A stretch of 64,000 nucleotides of DNA from Megalopta genalis. Its lineage: Eukaryota; Arthropoda; Insecta; Hymenoptera; Halictidae. How positions within the stretch are numbered: the stretch's first letter is position 1; each line of letters begins with the position of its first letter. This document shows, piece after piece, positions 1-12,744 of the stretch. Under the pieces are notes generated by a model. It was not told the DNA's origin and did no database searches. It saw only the letters and a list, made by a program, of their open reading frames with translations. A program made the translations under genes and the position numbers. Where the stretch lies: the NCBI RefSeq assembly GCF_051020955.1, contig NC_135015.1, positions 12,018,616 to 12,082,615 of the forward strand. The letters are read 5' to 3'.

Positions 1-1168
1 ATAAGCTATTAAGAAAAGCGTAGTTCGATAATTTAGTGGATAAAACTCTGCGTTTATGTGACTGCTAGCGCGCGAGTGCTTTGGTACATGTATTTAACGG
101 GAAAAGCAGCGACGCCGATGACGTTAATGGGATTCGTGATGAACATTCGAACAGTTTGCATCGCGAAAGTTCTATAAAACGTGTTGCAAGCTCAGCAGAA
201 ATCATTGATTATAAGCTACAGCAAAAACTGTCAGGGAAAATAGCATTAAAAATATCGATGAAGTACGCAACACCTTCAAAACTTTATACGAATTGATTTA
301 ACCGTAACAGTTCTAGCAACAGACATTACCAAGCTAAACTTAACTTCTTTATGAAAAGAAAACATAAAAACGGATATATCACATCTCTTCAATTATTCTT
401 AACATTTTACGATGAGTACGAACATATCCAGCAAACCCTACCATAAGCTTTGATTAAAGAAAACTCCGTTTTTAGAAAACAAGTCTCTTTTAATCCCAAC
501 GTGAAACACAGTCATTAAACTGTATTTTATCGTTTGATTGCCATGTCGTATCGTTTGTTAGGTATAAATTCAATAAATAATAATGAATCCGCGACATTCA
601 TGCTACGTTATTACTTGCACTGTCGCTATATTTCTGGCATAAAAACAATTTCAGACTTTCCAAATTAGTATAAATCGTGCTCCCTTCTGCAAGAGGATGT
701 TCACGTTTTCGATCTCATAAGCTTCTCGTAAGCTTTATTAAAATATTTTCGTGCTTTTTGGAACGGGTCAAAAATATGGACACCATTGGCAGATACTGAT
801 TCATCTGAAATTCAGCTTTGCCTTCGCCTCTACAGTTTCACAAATTTTGATAAATTTTTAATTTTAGATGAATCGGCACCCAGCAGGAATGGTCGCTGTC
901 TATTCTTGACAGGCCAATAATAACTCTGCAACTGATAAGTAGTTTCGAGCGAAAATATCCCGAAATACTCTCTAAAACCAACCTTTTCAATGACGATAAT
1001 ATTTTGTATTAAACTCTGACAGTAGTCAAAATAAAAGTTCCGAAATATCGCTTTTCTTAAAACTCTTAAATAAAACTAAGTTAATATTCTTCTTTTGTAC
1101 GAAAGTTACTGATAAGATGGGACAAACTTTTATGGGATGCATAGATGTTCTTACAAGTTTCAATCTAT

Positions 1169-1799
1169 ATATATGTTACCGTGAATGACCGAAATTGGAG
1201 AATGTCGACTTTCACCGGTGAATGTCAACAGATACCAAATACGTCGGTGAAAGATCGAATATTTCATTACATTGTTGTACATTCGGACCCTCTCCGGTGT
1301 GTGTCGACAATCACAGATATGCTCTGGTGGAGGTCCAAAACCTGTCATTGCAAAAGGAAATGTTCCACAAATAAATGCAGTTGTAAAAGCAAGGGACTCT
1401 TGTGCAATTCAAAGTGTCATAATAGTTTAAGTTGTTGCAATAAATAAGATTTGAATCATATAAGTAAGTAATTTTTTTATTACTATTATTTTCTTTTCTC
1501 ATGTAGAATGTACCGTGTATTTTAAATTCTTGGTCATTCCTTTCAGAAAGAGAGGCGAAAAAGTTACGTCACCCTTGTGGCGTTTTATAGCGACTGAATT
1601 ACGGAGAAGAAAATATAAATCTCCAACATGTTCAACATTCACCATTAGTGCATGGTGAATGTCAACATTTACCGGTGTAAGTCAGAAATAAAGGTATTTA
1701 GCAAATATTTCGGACATACACCAAGCGACTATGTGAATGTTGACATTCACCGGTGAAAGTCGACATTCTCCAGATTTCGGTCATTCACGGTAACATATA
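1169..1799. mobile_element. TIR DNA element with subterminal CCGGTG repeats
   Basis: About 62 bases at the left (from TATATGTTACCGTGAATGAC) recur inverted at the right (1738-1799) with only one or two differences. The motif TTCACCGGTGAA occurs inside both ends, and a variant lies at 1669-1680. A 10-bp perfect hairpin lies at 1636-1661. This is the structure of a shortened cut-and-paste transposon. Because it contains a cysteine-rich peptide end (1343-1447) it is probably an internally deleted copy rather than a simple MITE. The superfamily was not identified and no clear target duplication was seen. Confidence 0.65.
1343..1447 (+). pseudogene. CXC-type cysteine-rich C-terminus inside the TIR element
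   Basis: The frame ending at the stop at 1447 encodes 34 residues with cysteines spaced C-x-C-x3-C-x4-C-x-C-x6-C-x3-C-x5-CC, including KCSTNKCSCKSKGLLC. This resembles the zinc-binding CXC/CRC repeat found at the ends of some transposon-derived integrase-like proteins. Nothing upstream in the frame looks like a transposase or integrase, so it is treated as the preserved tail of a deleted gene. Family assignment is an inference. Confidence 0.5.
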
Positions 1800-2518
1800 C
1801 ATAGGACATTATATTAGTCTGCGTATCTTTGTGCGAAATAAAAATGATCTACGTCAATTGCAACAAACACAAGTCAAATGGAAATTTCATTCTCTTTTTA
1901 ATAACTGCATCGAGTTGAAAATAATACGTAGATGTTCATAAATTCTTTTAATTATCTTCATTGTTTGAAATTTCACCTACTTATTGTTATTATAAATGCG
2001 TAAAATCCTAGTCTAGATATGATATTGTAATGAATTTTGAGAGAAAGAGGTGAGAAACTCTATGAGCGTCAGATTATTTTTATTAATTAAAGTGTGTGAC
2101 TATGAATTATTTCTATTTGTCAAGTTTTTTTTTGAGTATGCGACTATAAATAAAATTGAATAGAAGCAAGGGTGGTAGACTTATTTTTACTAAGACGGTA
2201 TAATGGCGGATGGTATAATGGTATAATGATTCGCGTAATGGAATAATCGGATGATGTGAACGAAGTGAGAGTCGATGTATTGAATGACGGAACGATGAAC
2301 GAGAAGTGACAAGCATTTGAGGTTGTTATTTAACACATTATCATTGCAAAATGAAAACTATGTCCAAAATTCTTGTACGTAAAATTGGTATAGAGATTTG
2401 TGTTAATGTTCGAATGTTCTATTTCATAAATCGATGAGATATTATTCATAAAATATTCTTGTCAACAGAAATTCTAAATACAAATGTTTGCTCCGTTTCC
2501 CTATTATCTTTTTATTAA

Positions 2519-2763
2519 CCCTTTGCACTCGAAGTCATTTCAACCTAAATAATTTAATCTAAATTAATCTTTCCGACTTATGATATTTTCATTTTATGTG
2601 ACAAAGTGCATTTTGTGCATATGAAATTGAGTCTTGTGACTCATCCAACAGTTAGACTTTTAACAATTTTTTACAACTAAACTTTGATAATATAAAAGTT
2701 ATCTTGGAACGTGATGTAACAATTTTAGTGGTGCCTCAGAGTGCACCACTCGAGTGCAAAGGG
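2519..2763. mobile_element. piggyBac-like MITE, TTAA-flanked
   Basis: TTAA at 2515-2518 and 2764-2767 flank a 245-bp segment whose ends begin CCCTTTGCACTCGA on both strands. The right end continues into a subterminal GTGGTGCACTCTGAGGCACC region. A TTAA target site with CCC-beginning inverted ends is the piggyBac signature. There is no transposase coding. Confidence 0.8.
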
Positions 2764-5528
2764 TTAATGATCCCGAAGACCAATAACGACCGACATTCAA
2801 AATTTGACGTGCAGTACCCTGTCTCTCTTCTCCAAATCTTCAAAAAATTTCAGTTCATTAAGACAAGGGGGTCATATCGAGCCACAGCGATTTATCGAAT
2901 TATCGGACATCGCGCAATGAAATCGTCAAAGTTGGTCGGTCTGCTTAGTTCCCCGACCCGTTAAATCCAGTGGTCCGGGTCACCGGTCGAGCAGGACACC
3001 CGTTGGATTCCTGGGCGCTCTTTTCTCTTCTCGGGGCTCCCTTCACGCTTCGTTTATACCATCGGTTTAAGGGTTAATCCCCCGGGCTTATCTGATCGCG
3101 TGACTTCGACGAGAAGTTCGAGCACGCCGCTCGCGCCGGGACAACCCCTCGCACACACAGCCCTCTCCGCCGCTAATACACGCGGTGGGTCTGTTAGTTT
3201 ACACGGCTTACGCGATAAAATTTCCGTCATTAAGCGCGGACCCGGCCGTACGGCGTTCGCGCCCTGATAATGGACTGCGCGTTACGGTGATTTCCTCGTA
3301 AATACTTAAGCTCGATTTGCTCCACTTGTTACGTCTTCCACGGGATCTATCGGCAGTTAATACCCCGCGTGCCATCCACGAGGAAATCCCAGGCCTCGAT
3401 CCCCTTTTTCTCGACCCTTCTCCAATCACTTCTTGCCGACCGCATTCTTTTTATCGATTGATTAAGGAACCTACGCTGTGCCTCGACGTGGCTCGCGCAC
3501 TTTCAATTATCTATCGAAACGATTATCCGCGGATTTTCGTTTCGTAACGTTCACTTTTGTGATCGCCGATTCACAGTGACCCATAAAAGTGTTCGTACAT
3601 CTCTTAAAACGCAATTAGAACTGGACTTAAATGACTTGAAATTATTTTAAATGTTCAGTTTACTATACAATTACTGTAATTACTATAATTCTTGGAACGA
3701 CAAAAAATAATAAGATACTACCGTCTTTTAACTCTTTTATCTGAGCTTGTGACAAAAACTTGAAGTATGCCTTTAGTTGTCGTTGTTATGAGTTACAATA
3801 AATTAAAGATCGCAAAAGCCACGGTTTTTGACATTTTCGACCACAAATTGAAAGAGAAATTTGCAGTTCTTAAAATTTTTCAACGACATTTTTTAAATCG
3901 GTCATCTAAATAAAAATTCGAGTCGTTTAGCCCAGTTTTAAAAACGTTTTTACGTTTTAAAAGCCTTTGTCGACCACTGTAAATTTTTCATAGCGAATTC
4001 GAAGTTGAATCGAATTCGATATCTTATCTAGTACGATTTATTTTACTAAATATTGACCTTCATTCGTTCAGTATTTTCTTAACACTTTCTGAATACATAA
4101 TTTTCACAAATAGATAATTAGTTTAATTTAAATAATATAAATGTTTTCTTCGATAAACATAAAGTTAATTATGCTTGAAAGTAAACTAACAGATGGCCGA
4201 TCCTGTAGTTGATTTTCGGCGCTCAGCGTGTTAAAAAATCAACGATGGAATCATTTTTCTCACGATCGAAGTGTTCGCAGAATCATAAAAGCGTTAGTGT
4301 CAGTAGCCCCGGCGCACATACCAATTGGCGCCGTTTATTTGAAAGTTCCTCGAGCAGGATGATCCGGAGTGCTCGAAAACGATGCACACCGCGTGGGAGA
4401 GCCCGCGAACAATAAGTGCGATTACCTTAAGGCCGCTATTTCGCTTCATAATTTTGTCCCCGAGGATTTGCATTATGAAGTTCGTAATATAAAACAAGAG
4501 CGCTTGCGCGAGGAACGCGAGGCCGCGATAAATTCGATCATTTCAAAGTTGTACGCGACGGTGCGATTTTCCAGGGTAACTTTCTCACGAAAATTTATGC
4601 CGTCAAATGCTCAGAACAAACATTATTCGCGAGCAGATATTTCAAAGTGGAACTGGCGCCGGGTTTTTCACTTGGACGTTCCTTTCTCGTGGACATAAAA
4701 GTAAGCGGTTAATTAATTTGCCGCGCCGCGCCACGCCGCGGCGTTCCGTTCGTCGCCGTTTCTACCGTGAAAGTTAACGTTCTCGATAATTATTCACGTT
4801 AATCCACTTAATTTGCCCGTTCGCGAGACTCTCTCGATATTTGCAGAAGCAGACGGATGTTGCGAAATGTGTACACGCGGAAATATAAATTGTCTCCTCG
4901 CGTTTGTTCGCGAACAGTAAAAATTTTCGCGAGACCCGTCGACGCGACGCGACGCTGCGGAGGGTATTAAATTCTTTGAATGGGATGCACCATGCTCCGT
5001 GCAGTATGCGGCTCCGTAGCATATCTATATATTGGGTTTCTTCGTTAGGGTTAATATTGTGCAGATGGGAGAATGTACGCGATCTCGGAGTGTATTTCCC
5101 AACGAATCTTTTTTCTTGAGAATCACATACGTGTTACGCAGCTTTTAAAACTTTTGGATTTATTAACAAGGTCGTGAAGTATTTCGGAGATACGAGTATA
5201 ATACGTTACTTGTATTGTGCGTTAGTATGTACGTTCCAAATAGATCGGTCCATAAGTTTGCGTGGTATTAAATTGGATTTAAATTTATCGCATAATAATT
5301 GCCTAACAGTTGTCTCATACGGGATTCGATAGCTTTGGTATTCGTAAATGCTCATCCTTGTTAACTTGACACTCCATATATAGTTTTCAAAAAATTTATC
5401 ATTTTCTTACGAGTTCAATCGAACAGCAAAACATGTCAGAGTTGTTCATTCTTGTCAACTTGATACTTCATAGAGTAAGGTGATTACAATTTAGATAATT
5501 CACACAAGTTTATAATAACTGTACTCGT

Positions 5529-5553
5529 AAATAAATAAATAAATAAATAAATA
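5529..5553. repeat. (AAAT)n microsatellite
   Basis: About six uninterrupted AAAT units. Confidence 0.95.
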
Positions 5554-6037
5554 TTTTGATGAATGTCTCGAGTAATGCGAGGCAGGCATAACGAAAGAAT
5601 AGAGGCGTTTTCAATTATAGCGACTTCTTAAATTTTGAAGAGGCTTGGATGGATGTTTCTTAAAGTTTGTAGCGAAAGTTTGTATAGTTATCTAATTCGT
5701 GCGCAAGTGATGAATAATTTGCATTGGGCAAATTTACGATTGTTTGATAATTTTGTCAAATACTTGAGAACTTGTCCATAAATTAAGGTTAATTAAAAGT
5801 GGACGCATGTTAATCTCACCGGTCTGTTTATAATATGTAACGGGGCGAGTACGTATTTGCTTTTTAAATTACACTGTGATAACTAGGGCGTATTTATACG
5901 TCTACTTCCGACCGCAAACAAAGATATTTTAATCACAGTAATGGCTATGCTTACGTGAAGTAATTTGATGTCAGTGATTTAGAAGTTTCTTTTGACTGGC
6001 CAAGGAAACAATGGCTACTTTTTTCTGTAATTATACT

Positions 6038-6069
6038 AAATTACACTGCGTGCTCACGCAGTGTAATTT
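6038..6069. repeat. Perfect 15-bp inverted repeat with a 2-nt spacer
   Basis: AAATTACACTGCGTG is followed after CT by its exact reverse complement. The same AAATTACACTG motif occurs once more at about 5865, so this may be a paired end of a small repeat. No poly-T tail or flanking gene suggests a terminator. Confidence 0.85.
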
Positions 6070-7287
6070 TGCAAATATGATATATTTTTATATTATTATA
6101 TATTTATGTCTCATTATTATACTTTCAACACGCTATCGCATTCTAAAATTATGAGAAAGAGTGTTTTATGTAGTCCGACCCATATTTATAATACTTATCT
6201 TTATAAAATTGCAACTTCCTGTTATTCGGGAGATTAACGAATTATTTTCGCAGGGATTTACGACTTTTGCATTTAATAAGAATTTACTGTTTGAGAATAA
6301 TGGGCCATACATGAAACATCTTTGTTCGGCAGCAAAACGAACACAACTGTTTCGCTCTCGTGAGTTATAGGGGCACAAATTCGAATTTGCACGGAAAATT
6401 AAACTAGACCAGACGATAATCATCAGTATTGCAAAAATAAGCTGCTTGGGCAATTGCAGCCCGATACACCGGCTATTACGCTCAAATTAATAATCAATGC
6501 TAATTGCCATTGTCATTAGGTGAACGACCATTATATGTTCCGAATAACTATGTCGTTCGATCTACTTTATTGCGTGCGGTTCGGTATGCTGTGAATTTTA
6601 CAGGGGTGAATTTTACAAGGTCCACGTAATTCGTGTGTAAAGAAACTTCTGTGTTCGCCGAAAATATTTTACGTCGTCCATAGCATGTCTTTATATTTCA
6701 CTGACAATCTAATGAATAAGATTCAGAAGTTTTAACAAATAGTACCTCGACACTTTAGGTTTTTAATTTTCATATTATTAATAGAATTATTCCTTACGTT
6801 CCAACGAATTCCTTTTCCATTTGTTATTATTAGACAATAATTTTTATTATTATTAGGCAATACAGAATATATTGGGTGCAATACAAAACAACAGTAAATG
6901 TAGGGGGAAGATTTGCAATATTTTAAAAATACATATTTTATCTGTCTCCAGAAAACATTGTATAATTATTGCAGAGAAAATATTTATTTCCATCAAACGG
7001 GAACATACTTCAGAATATAATCGAAAATTCTCTGTTGTCGTCATCCGTTTAAGAGGATGTTTTTTAAAAGCAAAGAGTTACTGTAAAAGATTCTAGAGTA
7101 GAAAAAATACAGGACAAGCGAAACGAGGCGTATTGTTTTCGCATGGTCAAATGCTCTTATTTCTAACGAAACCAATCATCGATAATGATCCTAAGTACAC
7201 CGATGAAGCGTCCGAACGCTCTCGGGCTTTGACGAAATTTTACGATGCACCTCGAGTTTTATCAACCCATTACCGGGAAAAACTCAC

Positions 7288-7458
7288 CGTAAAGTCGAAT
7301 GTTGCCCTCGGCACCGCCGATCGAGTTCTTCGAGTTGCATTTGTAACCACCGAGATCCTGTTTCTGCAGATTCATGATCACCAGTCGCATCTGAACGCTG
7401 TACACCGACGTCTTCGTCTCGGTCATCTGATATTTGTTGTTGCTAATTATCATCTCGC
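7288..7458 (-). CDS. DIP exon: second half of Ig domain 3
   Basis: A 171-base exon entering in phase 1 through CTTGCAG|GCG and leaving in phase 1 through TTTACG|GTGAGT. It encodes GEMIISNNKYQM, a variable strand-D/E section, then MNLQKQDLGGYKC with the second Ig3 cysteine, followed by KNSIGGAEGNIRLY. The open frame runs past the donor to a stop, but the terminal RLY followed by a phase-1 GTGAGT donor is where DIPs normally splice to a C-terminal stalk exon. That exon should begin with two bases completing a Gly/Glu/Asp/Val/Ala codon. I could not find it between 7287 and 1. Confidence 0.92.
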
Positions 7459-8828
7459 CTGCAAGCACAATTGCGAGAACGTTTTCAGTTGGACTCGTGG
7501 CGATTTCGATCAGAACTTACGAGACACGAATATTATTTAATTTCTTTCGAATCATTTAATTTATTTGTACTAGATTCTTTCATTAAACCGTTACTTATTT
7601 CTATTAGTTTCTTATACCAGGTTCTTCCTTCAAATAATCAGTTATTTGTACTGAATTCTTTCTTTAAATAATTATTTATTTCTACTAGAGTTTTCCTTCA
7701 AACAATCAGTTATTTACATCAAGTTAATTTCCTAAGCGATTATCGTTGTTTTCAAAAAACTAGGTTCAAAAATATGGATCAATTTGTTCAAAAAGATTGA
7801 TGAGTCAAGATTTGAATGATTATAGAATATTTGATTACATGTACGTAATTTTTCTTACAAAATGAAATTGTATTCCCTCCACGATTTTTGTATTGAGCGA
7901 CGTCGATTATTTAGGGTAATAGTCCGAATTCGTCGTGCAGTCGTTAATATTGCTGCTGACAACAATTTCGCAGAACAGCAATTTGACATATTAAAAGGGA
8001 CACCGAGGCTTTTTAATTCCAAATAGAACATGGAAATGACGCGTTTGGAGCATTTCCTAATAAAAGCATAAAATGCGTACGTAACGCGAGCACGTATGCT
8101 TTTTAGTATATTGCCCTGCTCTTTCGGAACTTCGCTTTACGATATTGTTTCTAGAGCGTGCTTCTAATGCCCGGAACAATCTGTCCCAATTTGTGAGTCG
8201 TGTAACACGACACTCATCTTCAATTTCATAAATAACAATAGCACTGGAACGAATCTATCACAAAATACACGAATGATCTCACTCAACGAACAAAAGAAAT
8301 ATTAAATATCAGCCAGCGCGTACGCAGAGAAAGCTTCGTTTAGGATTGAAGTGCCCATTTTCATTTTGCGAAATATTTGAAACCGTCTACGTAATCCCGG
8401 GGAAACACGTCGCAGCGCTGGCTCGAAATATAAAAGTTTAATATTTAATTTGTGTACTGAAAAAAAATATACATAAAAGCGTTTGGAATAAATGAATTCG
8501 ACAATCGATGAAATATTCGGCGCAGTATCGAATATAATTTTCTGCGCGCGTGACTTATCGCTGTGTGTGAACGGGCCGCATGCTATATCAAATATTGTAT
8601 TTATCAAGAAATGAAAAAGCTGAACGGCGGCCGTTCATCGCGCGTGTTCATCGGTGAACATATTGATCCGTCGAACTTCAGTTTCGGACTCGGGGCGACG
8701 ACGCGACCGCGACCGGTCACCGAAACAACCGATCAACGTAAACGAGTTTTTAAACGTTCGCATTTTTTGCCCGACCGCACGGACGGCTATAAAATAAACG
8801 GATACGGGAATAGTTAATTAAATCTTAC
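7459..8828 (-). other. DIP intron between the two Ig3 exons
   Basis: A 1,370-base intron bounded by GTAAGA and GCAG on the minus strand. From about 7545 to 7725 it contains a degenerate tandem array of A/T-rich units of about 34-48 bases. The remainder, including a CpG-richer patch near 8600-8780, shows nothing recognisable. Confidence 0.85.
7545..7725. repeat. Degenerate A/T-rich minisatellite
   Basis: About four or five units of roughly 34-48 bases, each with a version of AAATAATCAGTTATTT followed by a pyrimidine-rich TTCTTTC stretch. It lies about 90 bases upstream, in transcript sense, of the acceptor of the last visible exon, within the intron. Confidence 0.7.
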
Positions 8829-8948
8829 CTGATTCGCGTGTCCAATAATTAATGGCCTTCGGGGAAGCTTCCACGAGGCAGACCAGCGTAACGTTGGTTC
8901 CAGTTGGTGCGCCAACTAGCTGGTTCGGTACTTGAACCATCGGGTGAA
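8829..8948 (-). CDS. DIP exon: first half of Ig domain 3
   Basis: A 120-base exon. The acceptor is ATTACAG|TTC and the donor TCAG|GTAAGA, with phase 1 at both ends. Joined to the preceding T it reads F-H-P-M, then QVPNQLVGAPTG, NVTLVC (the first Ig3 cysteine, inside a visible N-V-T glycosylation sequon) and ASPKAINYWTRES (core tryptophan). F-H-P followed by QVPNQLVGAP is a DIP hallmark between Ig2 and Ig3. The join to 35905 across the 27-kb intron is inferred from phase and from conserved order. Confidence 0.93.
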
Positions 8949-11900
8949 CTGTAATTTATCGTGATACCATTAATCAATAGCCAAACATAAAGTATACGTG
9001 TACGTAATAATTATCGGCTAGACCGCGATTTGTCATTGGCAGTAATAGCGACCAATGGCACGTGCCGGACTGACATATTCCGTTAAAGTCAATTCGCGCA
9101 AATTACACACGCTGGAAATAACATCTAGGAAATCGGTTAATTGATTGCCACTACATTGTACACTGCAATTTTCTGTTGACTATGTCATCCGCGGAATAAC
9201 GTTGGCCAGGTTAGAACTGCACTATTATTAACAGACTGCAGACTTCGCGCGTTATGACTGCGTTATACGACGCGAGTCATTTAACTCTTTCGCCTTCATT
9301 TTTCTTGCAAACTAGATGTTTTATAAGAAGATCATTCGTTGTAAAGAGGAGCATATAGCGGCAGTAATTAATTTCTTGCTATTCTTCTTTTTCATCAAGA
9401 TATGATGGTCGTCTCGAGTTTTTTTTTCACGATAACATGCAATATTTAATCATGCCATTCGAAAGTCTATTAAATGCGGAATAAAAGATGATCAAGATTT
9501 ATCGAGATATTCTGTAGTTGTTGTTTAATCTGAGAACTGTTCAAATTATCGTCGATTGCAATCAATGCAAGCATATAGACGATTAAACGATGCGAGCGAT
9601 TGCGAGCAATGCATACTTTGTCAAGTGAGCTTCGTATCTTGATAGAAGAGGAAAATAGCAAAAAAGTAATTATTGTCGCGTATGTTCTTTTTTATGAAAA
9701 TCTTAAATGGTAGTAAAAGAGAATAGAAGCGATTTTTACAACAGTGAACAAATGTAAATAATAGACCAGTATCAGTGCATTTTTTTATTGCATTATTCAA
9801 AAATAGACAAAATAAAATAATGAAAAGATCGGATATATCTTATCCGATGAATATAGAGTTAATTATGCCGAAAACAAAGCAAAGCGAAAAACAGCAATTA
9901 GTCAGCCCACAGAAACCGGCTTCGCTATCCTGAATCGAGGGAGAAGCGTTCGTCGCGTTCGACGGTGTCGCTTTAAGTTCGAAAGCGTCGCATGACAAGA
10001 GATTCTCGTTTTGCCGGGTTGAGATTGTTTGAGGAACAAGATTTGTTCCCGGTTGTAATGGCACACTATGTGCCGGGAGGGGAAGTGCTTTGCCGTGGAA
10101 CAGTAAAAATAACAGAGATCTCGCGCCGGTGTACGTAGCAATGGTAGCATCGCGAGTTGCAATCACCTTACGAGGGATCTCATGATTTCCTGCCTTTGTG
10201 GAACCCATTAGCCGGTTGCGGAGCCGCGTAAATCATGATAATGAAATGATGACACGCCTGACAGTCTGTCATTTAAAACGAACCCCATTCGAGGCAAGCC
10301 AACCCCCCGGCGTAAGCACGTTCTTCGTCCCGAAGATCGTAAGCAGCTTTCCGTGAGCTGCTTACGTTTTAACAGCAACCCTCGATGGCCAGTTCTTTTG
10401 ACCGGAAATGCGTTTGTCTCTGCATTTCGCGGCGGAATCAATACGAAAAGCTTATTGTGCGTTCAAACGGCTTATTTAATGATTTCACGTTTTCAAATCG
10501 GTCCGCCAGGAATTAACCTATTTCTGCTAATTCGGGGCACGCGTACGCGTACGCCTCGATCACAGTGCGTTCTAGAATTAGGTACGAAGCGTTTTGTCCG
10601 AATCACAAAGTCGCTATAATTTGTGTTACTAGAAAATAGCTGCACGAAAGGTCCATTATATGACCACAACAGAACCGAATTGGGTTAATACATTTTTGTA
10701 CCCTTTTTATTTGAAGTCTATCTAGTCATTTTTTGGTGGAAATTCGTATTCGATGTCGATCAAAAGCATCAGCTAATTTGTCCAGAGAGAGAGTAACGAT
10801 GACGTTCAGACACTTTAAGATACAATGATATATTTACTAATGGACTAAATGGTTTACTACAGTGTATGTAAAAAAAAATATTTGAAAATATTGCAATTGG
10901 TTGGAATGAAAAACTTTCAAAAGTTTCAAAAGAAGTAACTCGTGCATGCTGAAAATTGAATCGAAATCGGTTCACGTTGTTGCGAGCTGCGTCAGTCTTT
11001 TATTTTTTTTTGTCATTCCAATTATCCATTTTTGATAAAATTTTTGTAGAGACTGTTTAGTAAACTAGTCCCTTTAACAACCTAAGAAATCCAAATTATT
11101 TGGTCTAATTTAAGAAAACTCAAAAGGTGCTGAGTATCAACGTTACGCGCTGTATGCAGATTGTTTTATAAGAGATCTGAAAATCGGAAAGTGTTAATGA
11201 GAGCAAACATGGCGTTATATAAATAGTCTGCGGACCTTCATGTAAAATAAAAATGTATAAAACAAGAGTCAGATAAAAATCTATTCGTTCCTTCTGACAG
11301 TTTTAATCAATTGAAAATAACGTAAGAATATTCTGAAGTTCTTTCAATGTTTTCACTATTTTACGTTTCTTTTTGTCAATTTTTGCAATAAATGCGAAAA
11401 AAATGCAGCCCAGTCCTAAATCACGAAATCAGAATGTCGACGCGTTAAGGAAATCGCGTTCTGAGAATTTCTGCTGAGCGTTTCGAAAACGAATCCGGTC
11501 GAACGCGAATTTATTATTCCGCATACATCTTTACCCGTGTTTTCGGTGTCGTCGCAGTTTCGCCCGGCCAATTACAGGGCCGGATTACGCTCGGCTCATT
11601 AATCTAAACATCGAACCGAAACGACGCAGTCACGATCGGGCCACGCTAAATGAATACACGCGCTCGGAACCAATAGGATACGAGTGCGGAGATATAAAGA
11701 TTGATTTACGAGTCCCATACGTCTGTAACAACATCGAAAAACTTTTAATTGCGCCGGTGACGTATTAAATAATTCTCTCAGCTAGCGCTCGGTTTCGCTG
11801 GGGAGCTTTGAACACGCCCAGAAATTGTTTAAACTTGTTACACGCCCGTGATCTGTGTAGACTTTCAAACTGGTAAGTAAGTGAAATTTTAAAACGCTCA

Positions 11901-12142
11901 CTGTGTGTCCCGAAGACCGAGGCAGCTTGCTGTTTATGCAACTTCGAGTGCTCGCAGGCGTTGCCAGGAAATTATTTCTGCACTAAGTATACTGAAATTA
12001 ACCATCGCACACTCCACAGAAGTGTAACAAACGAAATGAAAGACGTGGTGGAAACGACACTTAAAGACTACTGCGTTAAAGGCATGCGTTTTGTGTTTTG
12101 CTTCCATTAGGTTCTTTTTGCCTATTTATCGCGTTACGTTAA

Positions 12143-12240
12143 GTTCTCCGCAATTGACGCTCAGATTGTACTCAGAAATGAATAATCGTATCTTCTCTTC
12201 CCAAATTGTCAATTTTTGTGCATAATCTGAACGCGAATTA
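12143..12240. repeat. Diverged, deleted copy of the 48655 hairpin element
   Basis: GACGCTCAGATTGT and later AATAATCGTATCTTCTC...CCCAAATTGTC...ATAATCTGA...CG match both arms of the hairpin element at 48655-49039. The middle and outer parts are missing. Confidence 0.7.
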
Positions 12241-12744
12241 AACCAATCTTAAAGTTACGGTAGCGTTTCTTTTACAGTAATTCGCGTCGAGTCTGGTTGC
12301 TCCTCGTGTTATTTTGGCACACGAAACTTATGCTAAACCATTTAAAACCAAAGTTATGTTGTCGGTTCGTGTTGCGGCGTCGTAAGTTCGCAGCAGTCTT
12401 ATGGTTTTCAGAGTTTTACTGGACGCGGTGTACAGCAATGCAGTTAAAGCCGAAGCGGTTAAAGACCGATGGATTCAATTGTTTACTGTGCTTCGTGATT
12501 GTAAAACTACATCGTAGAGCGCGTGGGTGTTAAATCATCGGAAATTTCTGCTTTGATGAACGATTCCGGGAATCTGTTTTTTTACGAGTTTCTCACGAAA
12601 CGAGGATATTGATCATAAAATTGCAGATCTTCAGAGTTCTAGTACTAATGCAAGAATCGAAACAGAATTCTATAAAATTTTTATATCATTCGAAATCAAC
12701 TGAAATGCCTTATCCATAAATAGTACCGGCAATATAATAATTAT

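Larger units (their letters stand above)
1..7287 (-). other. DIP intron 3' of the Ig3 exon; no coding exon recognised
   Basis: This stretch follows the last visible donor and should be intron. The C-terminal stalk or GPI-signal exon was sought on the minus strand and not recognised. It holds a TIR element with a cysteine-rich remnant (1169-1799), a piggyBac-like MITE (2519-2763), a GC/CpG-richer patch (about 2940-3540), another around 4300-5050 and an AAAT microsatellite. It also has a 32-base near-perfect palindrome (6038-6069) and a reversed copy of the GACTGCGGAT-type repeat end (about 1992-2017). Short open frames here look like chance. Confidence 0.6.

Noticed and set aside
1..7287. Search for the C-terminal stalk/GPI exon of the DIP gene on the minus strand
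   Set aside because: No frame with a phase-1 acceptor followed by a hydrophilic stalk and hydrophobic tail was recognised. The minus frame at 6166-6453 has a hydrophobic start but does not fit as a DIP C-terminus.
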